In this document: positions 38,206 to 52,418 of the stretch, piece after piece
How positions within the stretch are numbered: the first letter of the stretch is position 1
Layout: every line of letters begins with the position of its first letter
Notes under the pieces: model-generated
What the model saw: the letters and a program-made list of their open reading frames with translations, nothing else
Databases searched by the model: none
What the model was told of the DNA's origin: nothing
Program-made: the position numbers and the translations under genes
Assembly: GCA_020002185.1 (NCBI GenBank)
Contig: CM034541.1
Span: 48,908,579-48,972,578 of the forward strand
Direction of reading: 5' to 3'
Origin: Paraescarpia echinospica
Lineage: Eukaryota > Annelida > Polychaeta > Sabellida > Siboglinidae
DNA length: 64,000 nucleotides

Positions 38206-39169
38206 CTCTTAGGACCCCTGTTATTCATCATATATATCAATGATTTTGTACAAGCCAGTAAAATTTTTAATTTCATAATGTATGCTGATGATACAACTCT
38301 ATCAAGTACACTAAACACTTTCAGCGATAACATACATGACGAAAATTTAGAATCTTTAATAAATGAAGAACTTTCAAAAATAAATGAATGACTCAAAATA
38401 AATAAATTATCGCTAAACATAGCAAAATCGAAATACATGACATTTCAAAAGGCAAAGAAAAATATACAGACACTTACTCTGAAGATAGACAATGTCAATA
38501 TTGAACAAGTCAAAGAATTAAATTTTTTGGGTTTAATTATAGATACAAATCTAAACTGGAAAAAACACACTGAAAAAATATCAAATGCTTCTTCTAAAAA
38601 AATTGGCATTTTAAATAAATTGAAACATGTGTTACTTCTTCATATTAAAATATTATTATATAATTCTTTAATAGTGCCACACATTAATTATTGCATAATG
38701 GTATGGGGCTTTCAATCAAATAGAATAATAAAACTTCAAAAAAAAGCCCTAAGAATTATTACCTTAAGTAATTATACTTCCCACACAGAACCACTTCACA
38801 AAAAAACTCAACTTGTTAAAAGTAGATGACATTCTTAAATTACAACAATTAAGATTTTACTATAAATATTTACACAATGACTTACCAGTTTATTTACAAA
38901 ACTGGAGGATAATGTTTAACTATGAGGTACATAATCATTATACAAGAGTCAAAAATAAAATATACACTTATAAAATTAAACATGAATTTGCTAAGAAATG
39001 TCATAGGCATAATTTGCCACTTTTATTAAATACCATTCCTGATATTGTCAAAGAAAAGCTTAGTACACACAGTTCACAAGCATTTGCCAAGTATGTTAAA
39101 CTTAATTTTTTACAAAACTATCAAGTAACATGCACCAGGCAAAATTGCTATATATGTATGCAAAATTAA
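38185..39169 (+). mobile_element. Jockey/CR1-like LINE RT fragment (right arm)
   Basis: Counterpart of 8702-9690 with the same YADD box. It has a premature TGA at about 38390 where the left copy reads Trp, plus frameshifts. Both copies are inactive. Confidence 0.85.
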
Positions 39170-39559
39170 GAACCGACAACCACCTGTTAACTTGTCAACA
39201 AAACAGTGCCTAAACGACAAACTCAATAATCATGTAAGCTTGCTTACACTACACACATGCATACATATTATGTTTTGTGTTTTTTTTCTTCTTCTTTTTA
39301 TTCTGGAAGAATTTGATTAGGTGATGTATTGATTCAGTTAAAGTTTTATTACAAAAGGTGGCTCCTAGATAGCGACTACCACAGTCTTAGAGGAGTCTCC
39401 TGACCCTACTTTTCGTTATTTATCATACATTATACCATGTTTACCATAAGGTTATATATTTGTATTATTAAATTTTTACATGGATGTAATGTATGTATTA
39501 TTTGAAATGTCTGGGTCAAATAAAACACATTCTTCTTCTTCTTCTTCTTCTTCTGTCGT

Positions 39560-40034
39560 TCTAAGCCAAGATTAGCTCGCATTGAGTTTGCTATTTCCCG
39601 TCTAGTAAACAAACACTGAATATTTGATAGCAAACAGCTGTAGTAAGCTTTGTACATAAATAATGACGTTTTCAGTTCTATGATATCTGAAAATTTTAGA
39701 AAATGTAATTGTTGAGTTTGTATGATCCAACCATCTTGCACCAAATATAATGCGGATTACTCTTTTTTGTAATAAGAAAATACAGTTAGCATTTGTTGGG
39801 TACGTGTTTCCCCAATATATCTGCACAGTAATTTAAATACGGCAAAAAGAGAGAACTGTATAGAATACGTCTACTATTTCTATCAAGTAGATGACTGCAT
39901 CTATGCATTATAGCAGTACTTTTTGAAAGCTTTGATTGTACGTATTTTATATGAGCTTTCCAATTTAGTAGATCATCAATAAATACACCCAAAAACTTGG
40001 TGACCCTTATTATATTAATTTCTTTGTTTAGCAT
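39560..40034 (-). mobile_element. LINE RT thumb-region fragment (right arm)
   Basis: Inverted counterpart of 7838-8300 with the same FLGVFIDDLLNWKAHI signature and few differences. Confidence 0.75.
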
Positions 40035-41380
40035 ACGATTTCTAAAGTCAATTAGTGATGTTTTGTTTGTTCGCTGACAAATTGAGACTGTTTAGGGTTC
40101 TTTCTGTAGGTAATCGGCCTTTGCGCCAATGATACTCAACGTAGTTAAGCGAATCGAATGTTCTGAAGAATCAAAGGCTGATTCCTGTTTAATACTAACA
40201 ACACCTCACTTCTGTTGAATGTTTTAGTTGCGTCATGCAATCAACTGGTTTGTAATAATTGACAACTTTGGATAAAAGCACATATTATAATGGGACGATA
40301 CCATTTCTCTGTTTCACTGTGAAGGTATGGTTTCTTCACGTCGCGTATTACTTTGGTTGCTTCCTTTTTGGAGTTTCTGTCAATCAGATAGTTATTGATT
40401 ATTTTAGGATTTGCAACAGACTTTTGTTATCACCATCCGATATACATTAGCCCGTCCACAAATTGTTAAATAACGACTGCTAAGTAGCGCGAGACGGCTT
40501 ATCAGAACGATAATTTGCGAGAAGCAGCGTTGCGGCACTGTTGGCACAAGCACATACCTAAGCTATTTCAACATCATTTTCACCATTATGTCTATTAAAC
40601 AATGTCTGAAATCGACTGACATAATACCTGGAACAGTTGCAACTAGTAATGAAAACATATTTTAAAATAATTTGAGTTGATTTTCAGTGAAATACATACG
40701 ATTATCGAACAACAACAAATATGCAACTTGCAATGCTTACAAGTACGTTTCGAAAGTCACCGTTTTCCTAAATAAGTATTATACAAGTCGTAGTTCACTA
40801 CCATTCGCCAATTTATGAATATCTGTAGTTAGCCTACATTTCTAATTTCAATCACACACGAGCAACTGTACATACCACGAAGTTTCACCTAGTTACGTTT
40901 GTTTAAGTTTCATGATTTGGCCGCTGTATCCCTGATGGTAACTAATTCACACCACGCCAAACATCGGATATGTCTTACCATTTGCACTGGACCAGTGTAG
41001 AATTGAGCAAAAAAACAACTCCGCAAAGATCAATGCAATGAAGACAACACGAAGACGAAAGGCTCCGAACAGATCCACACGCAGCGGACGCATTGTTTCT
41101 AGTTAGACGTGCTACACGGCAGAATGACACATCGAATGGCCTGCGGATTTCACAATCGCGACACACTGAGAACAATCACAATGTAATCGATATTGAATAA
41201 TTCCGTCGTTGTCGTCCGGGTGATCACCAAACATATCGACATTTAAGTAAGGCCTATATATATATATGGCGACATATTGGATACCAGTGAATTATTAAGA
41301 TGTTGTCGTCTAGGCGATAACAAAACATCGACTTAAATACGTAACATAGGCTCCTTCGGTCATTTACTCCCCTCTTGCTC

Positions 41381-41971
<591 letters not shown>

Positions 41972-43063
41972 TTTACTTATGGCAACACTTTGTGCTGGTA
42001 GCAATTTTCCTTAACTTTTTTTCACAGTTAGTTTACTGATATCCTGTGACCTTTCGACTGCTCTCAGTATGACGATCTCCTTAAGAAGCACCCAGGCCGC
42101 GACCGGGTGTCACAGAACAGAGTGATACGTCTGCGCAGAATGACTACTTTTTTCACGAAGTTTTGCAATATGTACTGAAATTGCCAGATGTACAAAATCT
42201 TCCATTATATATGAATAACAAAGGTGACAACTCCACTCTTCTATAAATCGTCTTTCGCAAGAAATTGCAACAATCTGACAATAATTGATGTAGTAATTAC
42301 AATTCACACTCGAAATCTTTAATGAAATATCGGAACATACTCAAAATTGACGATGTTTTCACGCGTAAATGCTTGGAATGTTTTCATAATATATTCGTGC
42401 TTAAAAGGCACTGCTATATTTTCAAGTGTTATTTGTGCAAAATACTGATTATAATGACACCGAATTGCTATCCTATACAGTCATATATGGAGAGCCTAAG
42501 CATGTATTAGATACCACTTACCAACTTTACTTCGAAATATGTAACTATGCACTGTGAATAATATTTATACGCAAAGTCTTTACGGTTTTTGTAATTGACA
42601 CCAAGCAATACCTATTAACACTTTACAAGGACTCGTGCACAATCCCCAACTGCTATATATGCACTTAGTCTACACATGAACACCACGTCCTGTCTTCCGA
42701 TAAACTATGACAGTAAACTTTTACAATTATGTAAAACGATTAATGTACCATCTACGTTCTGTTTTTCGAGGAATGGTGTCAAGTGCCGAACGCCGGATTA
42801 TTATACACTGTAATTCATCTACGTGATAGTTTTGTACATACTACGCATAATATATGTTAACCAATTTATAAACATACATTTATGCCATTCAATAACTTCA
42901 ACCATTTACAATATCACTGAATTACTTAATTGATTTTTAGCTCCACCTAAACTAAGTTAGTTTCACTTAAACTATTGTAAACAGCAAAGGAAGTTAGCAT
43001 GCCTCTTCTAATTGTAGCATTCTGCTATTTATGTAATCAGAATCTTATTTCCTTTTTCTTTTT

Positions 43064-43655
43064 TGTTAGGGCACGGCAGGCCAGGCAGTCCACATAGGAC
43101 CTTTAAACATAACATATTATGTTTGATGGTTGGTTAAATCCAGTCATATGTTATACACTGGTGACCGAGTATAAAAGGACACATTGTACAGGAAGCGGCA
43201 TCCGGGCGGTGTCGGAAGTGAGTGTTTAATGAGTTTGCTACCCCATTCTCTAGAGGAAGACAGGGGACACTGTAATGTTGGGTGGGAGGCGAGTGACGAG
43301 CTTATACTCCCAGCACAAATTTATAAGCAGAGAGGACTCTTGTGACGTTAGAGACAGCCGGGCGGCGTAGGGCGACGGCAATCGCGGGCAGTGAAGTGTA
43401 TCAACTACGGACATAGCAGCTGGATGTGACAGAGTGATCAACGACCAAGGCGGGGTGCAGCAGCGTGTTCGACAGCCAAAGCGGGGCGCGACAGCGTGAT
43501 CGACGGCCAAGGGCGGGGAGCGACAGCGTGGCATCGCGAACGCAACGATCGGAGAGCGGAGCACAGTCTGACCTGCCGGGGATCGGACGGGATCGCGCAA
43601 CTGAACCGGACCGTCGAGAAGGGGCTAACGGACTGTACGATTACGTGGCTTAATC
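43064..43655 (+). mobile_element. LTR-like block (right arm)
   Basis: Inverted counterpart of 3597-4188. The TATA motif is at 43170-43178. It could alternatively be a host promoter and leader; no open frame follows it. Confidence 0.4.
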
Positions 43656-43661
43656 ACACAT

Positions 43662-44005
43662 AAAAAGTAAAAAAGTAAAGGTGAGTTCTTATATAGCGCA
43701 GTATCCAGTCCTCAGGACTGCTCAAAGCGCTTTACACTTTACTCCCTGGCAGACATGTTCAATCGAACAACATATCGACTTCTCTGGGAAGCATTCAGCC
43801 ACGCTGCAATTAATGCGCGTAGACTATACGTACACAAATATCCACCACAGTCTATAGCCAGGTACCCATTCGTACAGTTGAGTGAACTGAAGCAATGTAG
43901 AGTAGACGAACTTCCCAATGTTCGACACCGCCGCACAGGATTCGAACCCGCGTTCTCCCAGTCGAGAGTCCGGAGCTCTTACCGCTGCACTACTGCGCTC
44001 CACAC
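43662..44005 (-). mobile_element. tRNA-derived SINE (right arm)
   Basis: Inverted counterpart of 3247-3590, nearly identical including both Pol III boxes. Confidence 0.8.
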
Positions 44006-44149
44006 GTAGGGAGGTGACAGTTTGATATCCGAATTATTTTTCATAATGTCGACTAGCCATCATTGCCTGAAGGACATTATATGTTAGTGTGATCAAGAGA
44101 CTTCTATCCGGGGGTGCAGTTGATATTTTTCACTCTGACATTCACAGTT

Positions 44150-44600
44150 TTTAAAGCTCAACAAAAACCTTCAACTACACCCCTTGATACTCCATTGAGA
44201 CTGACCAAAAACCTCCAACTACACCTCTTGATACTCCATTGAGACTGACCAAAAACCTCCAACTACACACCGTGAGACTCCATTGAGACAGACCATAAAC
44301 CTCCAACTACGCCCCTTGAGGCTCCATTGAGACTGACCAAAACATCCAACTACACCCCTTGAGGCTCCACTGAGACTGACCAAAAATATCCAACTACACC
44401 CCATGAGACTCCATTGAGACTGACCAAAAATATCCAAATACACCCCATGAGACTCCATTGAGACTGACCAAAAATTCCCAACTACACCCCTTGAGGCTCC
44501 ATTGAGACTGACCAAAAATCTCCAACTACACCCCCTTGAGGCTCCACTGAGACTGAACAAAATTCTGCAATTACACCTCCCCTTGAGACTAATCGAACAC
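44150..44600 (-). repeat. 44-bp minisatellite, right arm (about 10 units)
   Basis: Inverted counterpart of 2340-3090, with fewer units and partly different unit order. This shows copy-number change after duplication. Confidence 0.95.
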
Positions 44601-44639
44601 TTCCAACTGCACCTACCTTAAGGCTTACCAAAAACCTCC

Positions 44640-44950
44640 AGTTGCACCCCCTTGTCAACACTAACATTGGAACAAAGGCTTTTTTTGTTGCTGCACAAAC
44701 TCTTTGGAATATGCTCCCTCTTAGTGTTAGATCAGTTGAAAATATTACAAAATTCCGTCGTCATTAAAAAACTTCTCTTTACAACCATGCTTATCCACCG
44801 TGGCTCCCTAGCGCCTTGACCCATCTGCTGACAACTGGAATACTGCTTATGAATTTTGAGATTGACCAATCATTTTGTTTTGATGCGCCTCTGAGCTTGG
44901 TTTTCAAGGATTTAGGCGCAATAAAAGTGATATTCTTATTCTTATTATTA
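44640..44950 (+). mobile_element. LINE 3'-end fragment (right arm)
   Basis: Inverted counterpart of 1990-2310, with the same LWNMLPLSVR signature. Confidence 0.7.
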
Positions 44951-45831
44951 AAATGTGGAGGGCTAATCCTATCTCCAGCCCCCCTCCCCTAGCAAAGATA
45001 TTGGAGGCACTGCCCCTCCCCTCAGTCCCGGCGCCTATATGAAGAGATTAAGAGCTAATGCACTCCACGAATTACTGTATTACATAACTCCAACATCTCA
45101 TTTTAGCGTGTTTTTATAAAACAAACAACATTTTCCTACAGGGACAATCGGATGATAATGCGGGGTTAGCAGTGTGTTGGTACGAACTTTTGCCTACAGA
45201 TTTAAGATTATAGGTTCCTATTAATAGTAACACTTATACGCTGGTCGATGGTGCGTCTTTTCGCTTTCATCGTTAAAAAAATCGTCAGTATTAAATTAAA
45301 AACAAATTTCAAGACAAGATGTATACATGCAGTCGATGACTTCATTATAATTACTGTACACTATCGATCTCAAAAGTAAAGTTTCTTCACATTTATATTA
45401 ATATGAAATGTTATATTAAATAGAGCGAATTTAGTTCGGACAATATGTAAACGTTATACAAACTCTATACTTATCATGCACCTTTGCCGGAAAACAAAAG
45501 AAATATAGACATGGATTGTCCCTGTAATAACCTGAACAACCTGGCGCCCTCTCATTCTGTTAATATTATGTCTAAACTCAGCTGGCAGTATGATGGTATG
45601 ATGGTATGATGGTATGCCTATGACTATGTGACTATATTTATGTCTTCGTCGTATTTGGTAGTAGCCTAAGTAGGCGTGGCATCATAGTAATATTGTAAAT
45701 GATCCGTAACGATTACTGAAGTAACAAAAACAATAAATATACTTTACAAATAATTAGCAATGTAATAGTAATTTACCTAATATGTTACTTTTATATTAAA
45801 ATTACTATTACTCGACATTTCAAAGTTTTAT

Positions 45832-46075
45832 TTGAATTGTGCTTATAAGCAGTTTGGTTATTTAATTGTTTACAAGAAAAGAATATTCCAGTATTTTCAC
45901 CAGCTGATTACCACCTCAGGGAGTTTTTCAGAGTCATCGTGCGCGTACCACACAACAATCAATGTGTATTTCTGTTTGTGGAGTAAGGCTGTGGAATACC
46001 TTGCACGGAAGCATTACGAGCAGTAGTACCATACGGGCATCTCCAAAAATGCTTACTTATTTACTTACTTACTTA
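45832..46075 (+). mobile_element. LINE 3'-end fragment (right arm)
   Basis: Inverted counterpart of 873-1120, with the same VRLWNTLHGSI signature and the TTAC-type tail. It predates the arm duplication or was homogenised with it. Confidence 0.6.
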
Positions 46076-46658
46076 CAAGTAAAATGTTGTTGTACTGAAT
46101 GTTTTATGTATGAATGTATGTATGTATATATGTATGTATATATGTATGTATATATGTGTGTGTGTGTATATGTATATATATATATATAAATGTTATCGAA
46201 ACTGATCGCCAACCGAACAATGTCTTCATTCTACAATATATGTTATGAACACCATTCACCACGTATCTAGTTCATTGGACACCCAACATCCAGTTTTTAA
46301 ACAAAAAAACAAAAAACATGTATACATCTATGTCATTTAACAGGACAGAGGAGGGTAACCCTCGGTTACTATGCTCAGCCTTGTCCAATTGGTCATTGTT
46401 TAATGTATGTTGGTATGGGAATGTAACGGCTGAATGCATCCCTGTGCCATGACTGGATAATCACGCATTCTCGTCTCCGTTGTAGACCGATATTCGTTAT
46501 TTAGATGTACCATTAATCAGACATGTTTTTCTTTTTTAGGTTTAATTTACAAAAAATGTTTTGCAGAGAAGACCATCTACCCGAAAAAACTAAACTGAGT
46601 TTATCAGATGTCTGGGTTTAGGGTTCACATTCGCCACCTATACTCCGTTGCCAGTGCA

Positions 46659-46737
46659 TTAGGGTCTTCGTTCATGTTCCAAATCCTTAACAGAGGATAC
46701 TTGAGCCCAGTACACCCATTTCCCTAAAATACTTACT
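46659..46737 (+). repeat. Dispersed repeat, copy 1 (right-arm end)
   Basis: Starts TTAGGGTCTTCGTTCATG and runs to CCTAAAATACTTACT. Counterpart in the left arm at about 205-290. Confidence 0.7.
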
Positions 46738-47259
46738 CACTTATTTACTTAAAGTGGACGGTTTTCCTGAGTTTGTCACAGTAGTTAACATTATATGACT
46801 TTCTATTCTTAAACTTTCGACATGTTATGAGCTAAACTAGAGGATATGTATCTATATTGGCCTGCCTATTAATAAAATCATATTTTATTATTATTATTAC
46901 TAGCATTTCTATAGCGCCATATATCCAAGACCAGCCCGTACCAACGCGCGTACACACAATATAAAACATACATGGAAACAAATGTAAAAAATATATATAT
47001 AAAGATGCCGGTAAATATAAATTACGATTTACAAGATTGTATATATATATATACTGTAACTAAAATACATGACATATTTGCACATATATTAAGATAATTA
47101 AGTAAAAGAATATATATTATAATATATAAAATTGTATTAAAAGATAAATAATAATTAATTAATTAAAGTATATTATATAATAAAAATATATTAAATCTTG
47201 CATGTTGTATTCTGCGAGCAATAGTCCAGCCGCGATGTTATTATGGCGTTGACTATGCG

Positions 47260-47337
47260 TTAGGGTCTTCGTTCATGTTCCAAATCCTTAACATAGGATA
47301 TTGAACCCAGTGCATCCATTTTCCTAAAATACCTACT
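47260..47337 (+). repeat. Dispersed repeat, copy 2 (outside the arm)
   Basis: Same orientation and about 85-90 percent similar by eye to 46659-46737, 600 bp away, outside the palindrome. Confidence 0.7.
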
Positions 47338-48360
47338 AGCAAGAGCAGGTAGGTTTGTATGACGTTTGTTCTCTAAAAATAGAAGACAATTATTACCTTT
47401 CTCTGGGATCGATGCGATGCTTATCGATTGGGTTGTACTCCCGTCCGGGGATTCTCGACACGACTTCATCCATTCACGAAGAGCGCCGTAGCGTGAAGTT
47501 GCGACTCAACGCGCCGGTGGCCATTGTCTTGGGTAAACAATGCCTCGGCGACCACGCTCCAGTGATAAAAATAAGTGGACCACGTGTTATTATCACTATC
47601 AGTTGCGTCGCGTGGCGGGTGCTGGGCATCAGACATTCTTGCCTGTTGTGTCACGTGTCTCTTATTTTGTCTTCGATCGAAAAGTCGCCCCTTTTTGGGC
47701 GGCTCGATTGATTCACAAGCACCGGCTGATGAGAATTCAATAGTCGAAACGCGTCTCGTGCAGGGAAATCAAATTAGCGTTACTAGCGGGCGGACAGGAT
47801 GCCGGGACGGGGCCCCAGGACCGACAGGGGTGAGTTACATTGCCTTGACCTTCACTCAGCATTGAATGCGCTAAATAAATAATACGATCCACACATTAAG
47901 CCAACTTGGGCTTATCCCAGGTATCCAGGACAAGAGAATGTCCTAACTGTGGTTAATTAAAGGATTGGATACCCTTTAACTTAAGCCAAATACAGTGTCT
48001 AAAGGGACTTGGGGGCACATCATAATGCTACAACGCATATGGGTAATGTGTCCACTAATTGGATAGCTACGAGGTGCAATGGCACACTAGCGTACTTTAC
48101 AAACCCTAACTAGCTGGGAAGTGCTAAGACATATCAGCTAATTGTAAAACGCGCATTCGGTGTTGGTGTTGTGCCGGCATGTGACTGTCTTTGCATCCTC
48201 GTTGTCACCCGTATGGCGGTGTCTGTTTGACGTTAGGGTGATATTGCATCAACCCTGGTTAACAATTCAATGAAATTTTTTCCAGAGGTCCTATGGACGG
48301 CATTGTAAAGACCATCTACATCTAGTGTGAGGTTCTCCTTTCAAGGGTGTGTTGATCACC
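47338..48360. other. Unannotated unique sequence
   Basis: Moderately GC-rich between 47400 and 47850 with overlapping short open frames. I recognise no domain, RNA or splice pattern. Confidence 0.5.
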
Positions 48361-48361
48361 G

Positions 48362-49050
<689 letters not shown>

Positions 49051-49799
49051 ACACGCACACGATTTGTTAATTGATTTGTAATACCATACGTTGGACTGTT
49101 GTGACTTCATAAATCTTACACCATTACGGTATTGTGTTTTTGGTAAATCAAACTGTTAAGTGATTTGACGTGAATAAGTCAACATTACATATGACCTACA
49201 TATATCCTGATCAGGGGTTTACCTTGATGTTTGTGTTCACGGGTCCTCGGGACTCCCAGCCTTCTTTTGAGTGGGTCCCAAGCCTATATCGTGAGTCCCA
49301 CTTATTGCTCTTTTTTAATTGTAAGTATTGTTTTATAAATACCACAACTTATACAACCCATGGAAACCCGGTTAATAGTATTAATTGTTTGATACTAACA
49401 ATACCTTAACAAAATAGCGTGACTTGTTATAATACACTGTTATATATGTTGATGTTTTCCTTAGATAATCGATGTAGTTTTGGAAGTTAGAGCAGCCTTC
49501 CTCACTTACGAGAGGGCGTGCTAGTCTGCTAGATGCCTTAGCTTGCACGTAAATGTCACATTGGGGGATCTCCTAAGGCAAAGCTAAGGATATCGAGGGA
49601 GCTACGAGTCACTTTAGAAGGCTCCTGAATTTGTTTTGGTGGCGGGAAACCTGACCATGGTGATGACAGTACCATTGGAATAGCCAATAGACAGCAGATG
49701 GAACTGCGCATTACTTTGTGGGCACTTAATTGTGACGTCGTGTAGAATCCGGACCCAACCCGATATCGGCATTATGACAGTTGTGACTAAATATTATAC
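49051..49799. other. Unannotated unique sequence
   Basis: Nothing recognised. Confidence 0.4.
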
Positions 49800-50087
49800 C
49801 TCAGTGCGTTCATGCCGTCATTCTATGTTGTTTCAGGAATATAATGTCCAAATAGCGCTCGCTTCATGCCATCATTCCACATTGTTTCAGAAATATCATG
49901 TCCCAAATAGCGTTCGCTCCGGTTTGAATCAGCGTGCGTCGCTACGGTCGTGGGTTACTGTATGGTTAAATCGCATGTTGACTCAAGTCGGAGCGCTATT
50001 TGGGCCTCAAAAGTGCCCTAAAATCAATAGTTTATAACTATGTTCTGTATATCTGAAATGTGGAATGATGGCATAAACACACTGACG
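49800..50087. mobile_element. Fold-back (MITE-like) element
   Basis: The end CTCAGTGCGTTCATGCCGTC (49800) pairs with ...GATGGCATAAACACACTGACG (to 50087). Inside, AAATAGCGCTC (49850) pairs with GAGCGCTATTTGG (49990). A direct repeat of about 56 bp (ATGCC-TCATTC...AAATAGCG) lies in the left half. No coding capacity. Confidence 0.55.
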
Positions 50088-50714
50088 TATCAAATCTGTT
50101 CGATTGTTGGACGAGCGACTGGTGCGATCGGCTCCGGGATGGGAGTCGGGATCGGAGTGCTTGCACTATCTATTGTCGCCGTACGAAATGTAATTTGTTT
50201 GGTAATAACAAGCGGTTAGCTATACAAAAGAATGTTCGTAGGTCGCTTTCTTTTTCACCACTACAGCTCTAATAAATTAGGAACTCTTAAAACGCACAGC
50301 GACTGCACTCAAACCTTAAAGCCAGAACGGATATGCGCACGGATTGGAATGGTATTCTGGTTCGCGAATCAGTTCCTAGAGGCGCTTCGCAAAACAACGC
50401 GCAGGGCGGCGCACACGGAGGATTAAGCACCCGTCGGAATCTAGTCCATATCGGGAAACATACGCCTACGGGAATGATTATTTGGAAGGACTCGTGAAAA
50501 GAAATACCAAACGAACTGATTCGATAATAAACTACCAAGTTAAAGGCATTCATATATTTTTGTTACATGTGATTGATACCCATGAACGATTATTTTGCAC
50601 CCGTCCAAGTACTGTTTCTATGCGTATAGGACGCAGGACCTTGCTTCCCTGGGCCTTGATAATCATACATGATTTTATCTATAATCGAGCGAGTGCATGT
50701 ATGCATGTCTGAAT
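50088..50714. other. Unannotated unique sequence
   Basis: Short open frames only; no recognisable domain. Confidence 0.4.
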
Positions 50715-50953
50715 TAATGTTTGCATGTATGTATGTGTGTATGTGTGTGCGTGTGTGCGTGTATGCGAGTGTGCGTGCGTGCGTGCCCGTGTGCGCATGT
50801 GTGCGCGTGCGCCTGCGTGCGTGTGTGTGTGCGTGTGCGTGCGTGCGTGTCTGTGCGTGCGTGTGTGTGTGTGCGTGTATGTGTGCGAGTATGTATGTAT
50901 GTATGTATGCGTGTATGTATGTATGTATGTATGTATGTATGTATGTATGTATG
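50715..50953 (+). repeat. TG/CG and TATG microsatellite
   Basis: TGTG/TGCG tract passing into ATGT tetramers. It directly abuts the terminal repeat of the Ngaro-like element. Confidence 0.95.
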
Positions 50954-51232
50954 CAGAAGGAACAACGCAAGTCAGGTATAGATTGAAATAGGCCAACTTA
51001 ATGACATGTAATTTATTAACCTTCGTTATTAATTGCGTACACATAACCCATCGTCACAATAACCGCAGCAAGCATGCCGGTCCCCGACTGCTAATTTCAC
51101 ACAATATATATAATTCGCACATCTACTGAGTGCGACAACCCTTGATAACCAAATTATGACTACTATCGAAATCACTACTGGCTGCTATGTTCAATTCACC
51201 AAATGCTTGGGGCTCACTCCGCCCACCATATA
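50951..51232 (-). repeat. Split direct repeat B2 of the Ngaro-like element
   Basis: Terminal copy of the B repeat, about 828 bp from B1. It ends against the TATG microsatellite. Confidence 0.85.
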
Positions 51233-51778
51233 ACATAAATACATCAACGTATTTCCGCCCTAAAAACTCTGCGCACACAATAATTTGAGGAAAAATCCTG
51301 ATGGTAAAACCTGGTGTACTGTCCAGGGAAAAGCGTCAGACCTTAAATCAGTAAATATACAGTACGGTTTTTCCCCGTGACATTCCTGTGGTACAATCCA
51401 CCACATAGTAATTGAAAGCTACTAAAACTAATAAACGTCCACCCATCGTTAAAGAGAGGGAGGGTGGGAAATCTAAACTTTATTAATACTACACGAACAA
51501 GCTAATCTAGCATCGAGTACAACTACATTATAACTATGTAAATTCTAAATTCAGATAAGCCAATGATACTCCGTGAACACTCCCCAAGAATTTTGAATAA
51601 ATGAAGTCGATCAAGCTGCTGCTATTGCTTACATAGCGGTGTCTAGCGCGCATGCGCGAGTCGCATAGCCTCGAACCAAAACATGTTTTGCTCTAAAAGC
51701 TATGATGCATTAATAAATTAGTTACGTTGTCCTTCCACATCAAACTCAGTATGTTCCCGTTGGTTACATACATTCATT

Positions 51779-52063
51779 TATGCAGAAGGAACAACGCAGT
51801 CAGGTATAGATTGAAATAGGCCAACTTAATGACATGCAATTTTATTAACCTTCGTTATTAATTGCGTACACATAATCCATCATCACAATATCCGCAGCAA
51901 GCACGCCGGCACCCGATTGCTAATTTCACACAATATGCATAATTCGCACATCTACCGAGTCCGACAACACTTGATAACCAAATTATGACTACTAACTAAA
52001 TTACTACTAGTTACTTTGTACAATTCACCATATGTGTGGGGGTCACTTCGCCACAAAGTCACC
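51779..52063 (-). repeat. Split direct repeat B1 of the Ngaro-like element
   Basis: Starts ATGCAGAAGGAACAACGC on the + strand and matches 50951-51232 with scattered differences. Confidence 0.85.
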
Positions 52064-52099
52064 TAAATATACAATGTGACCGACCCCCAACAAACTGTT

Positions 52100-52372
52100 A
52101 AGACAACTCCGCCCTGTCAGAGCTGCCATTATATCCCACTAGGGTATAAGCTAATAATGCATAACTCATCATATCCGGACTGAGACATTTAGCTTTGGAC
52201 TCTGCCACTGTCAGAGCCTAAGCCATATCTCGCTACCAGGGCCATATATAAAGCTGCCTTATTCATAATATCCGTGTTGAAATATTAGCTTCCGACTCCA
52301 CCACTGTCAGAGCCCAACATGCTTTATGTCACGTAATATGATATTCCTAGAGACTCCGCCACTGTCAGAGTC
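52100..52372 (+). repeat. Four spaced copies of a CCACTGTCAGAG motif
   Basis: GACTCCGCCACTGTCAGAG-like motifs near 52107, 52200, 52293 and 52352, separated by 55-95 bp of related AT-rich sequence with CATAATATC. Lies between recombinase stop and B1. Confidence 0.75.
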
Positions 52373-52418
52373 CCTGCTACATCCCCCGAAACCATAAACC
52401 AGACTAATTACGTGCATA

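Larger units (their letters stand above)
33394..41093 (-). pseudogene. Truncated convergent copy of the YWTD/EGF gene (exons 1-4 only)
   Basis: Exon copies at 41093-40979, 37363-37244, 34820-34704 and 33568-33394 keep start codon, splice sites and frame. Exons 1 and 3 are identical to the left copy and exon 2 differs by one silent base. Exon 4 has 11 differences, 10 changing amino acids (for example D to E, N to I twice, K to E, Y to I). Exons 5-8, which complete the propeller and supply EGF and the C-terminal domain, are not found downstream on this strand. The last donor GTGAGT is intact, so it could splice to something unseen. Most likely a dead partial duplicate; a short secreted product cannot be excluded. 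Confidence 0.8.

Noticed and set aside
47355..47865. Overlapping short frames in a GC-rich stretch
   Set aside because: No domain, codon pattern or splice context that favours one frame; treated as unannotated.
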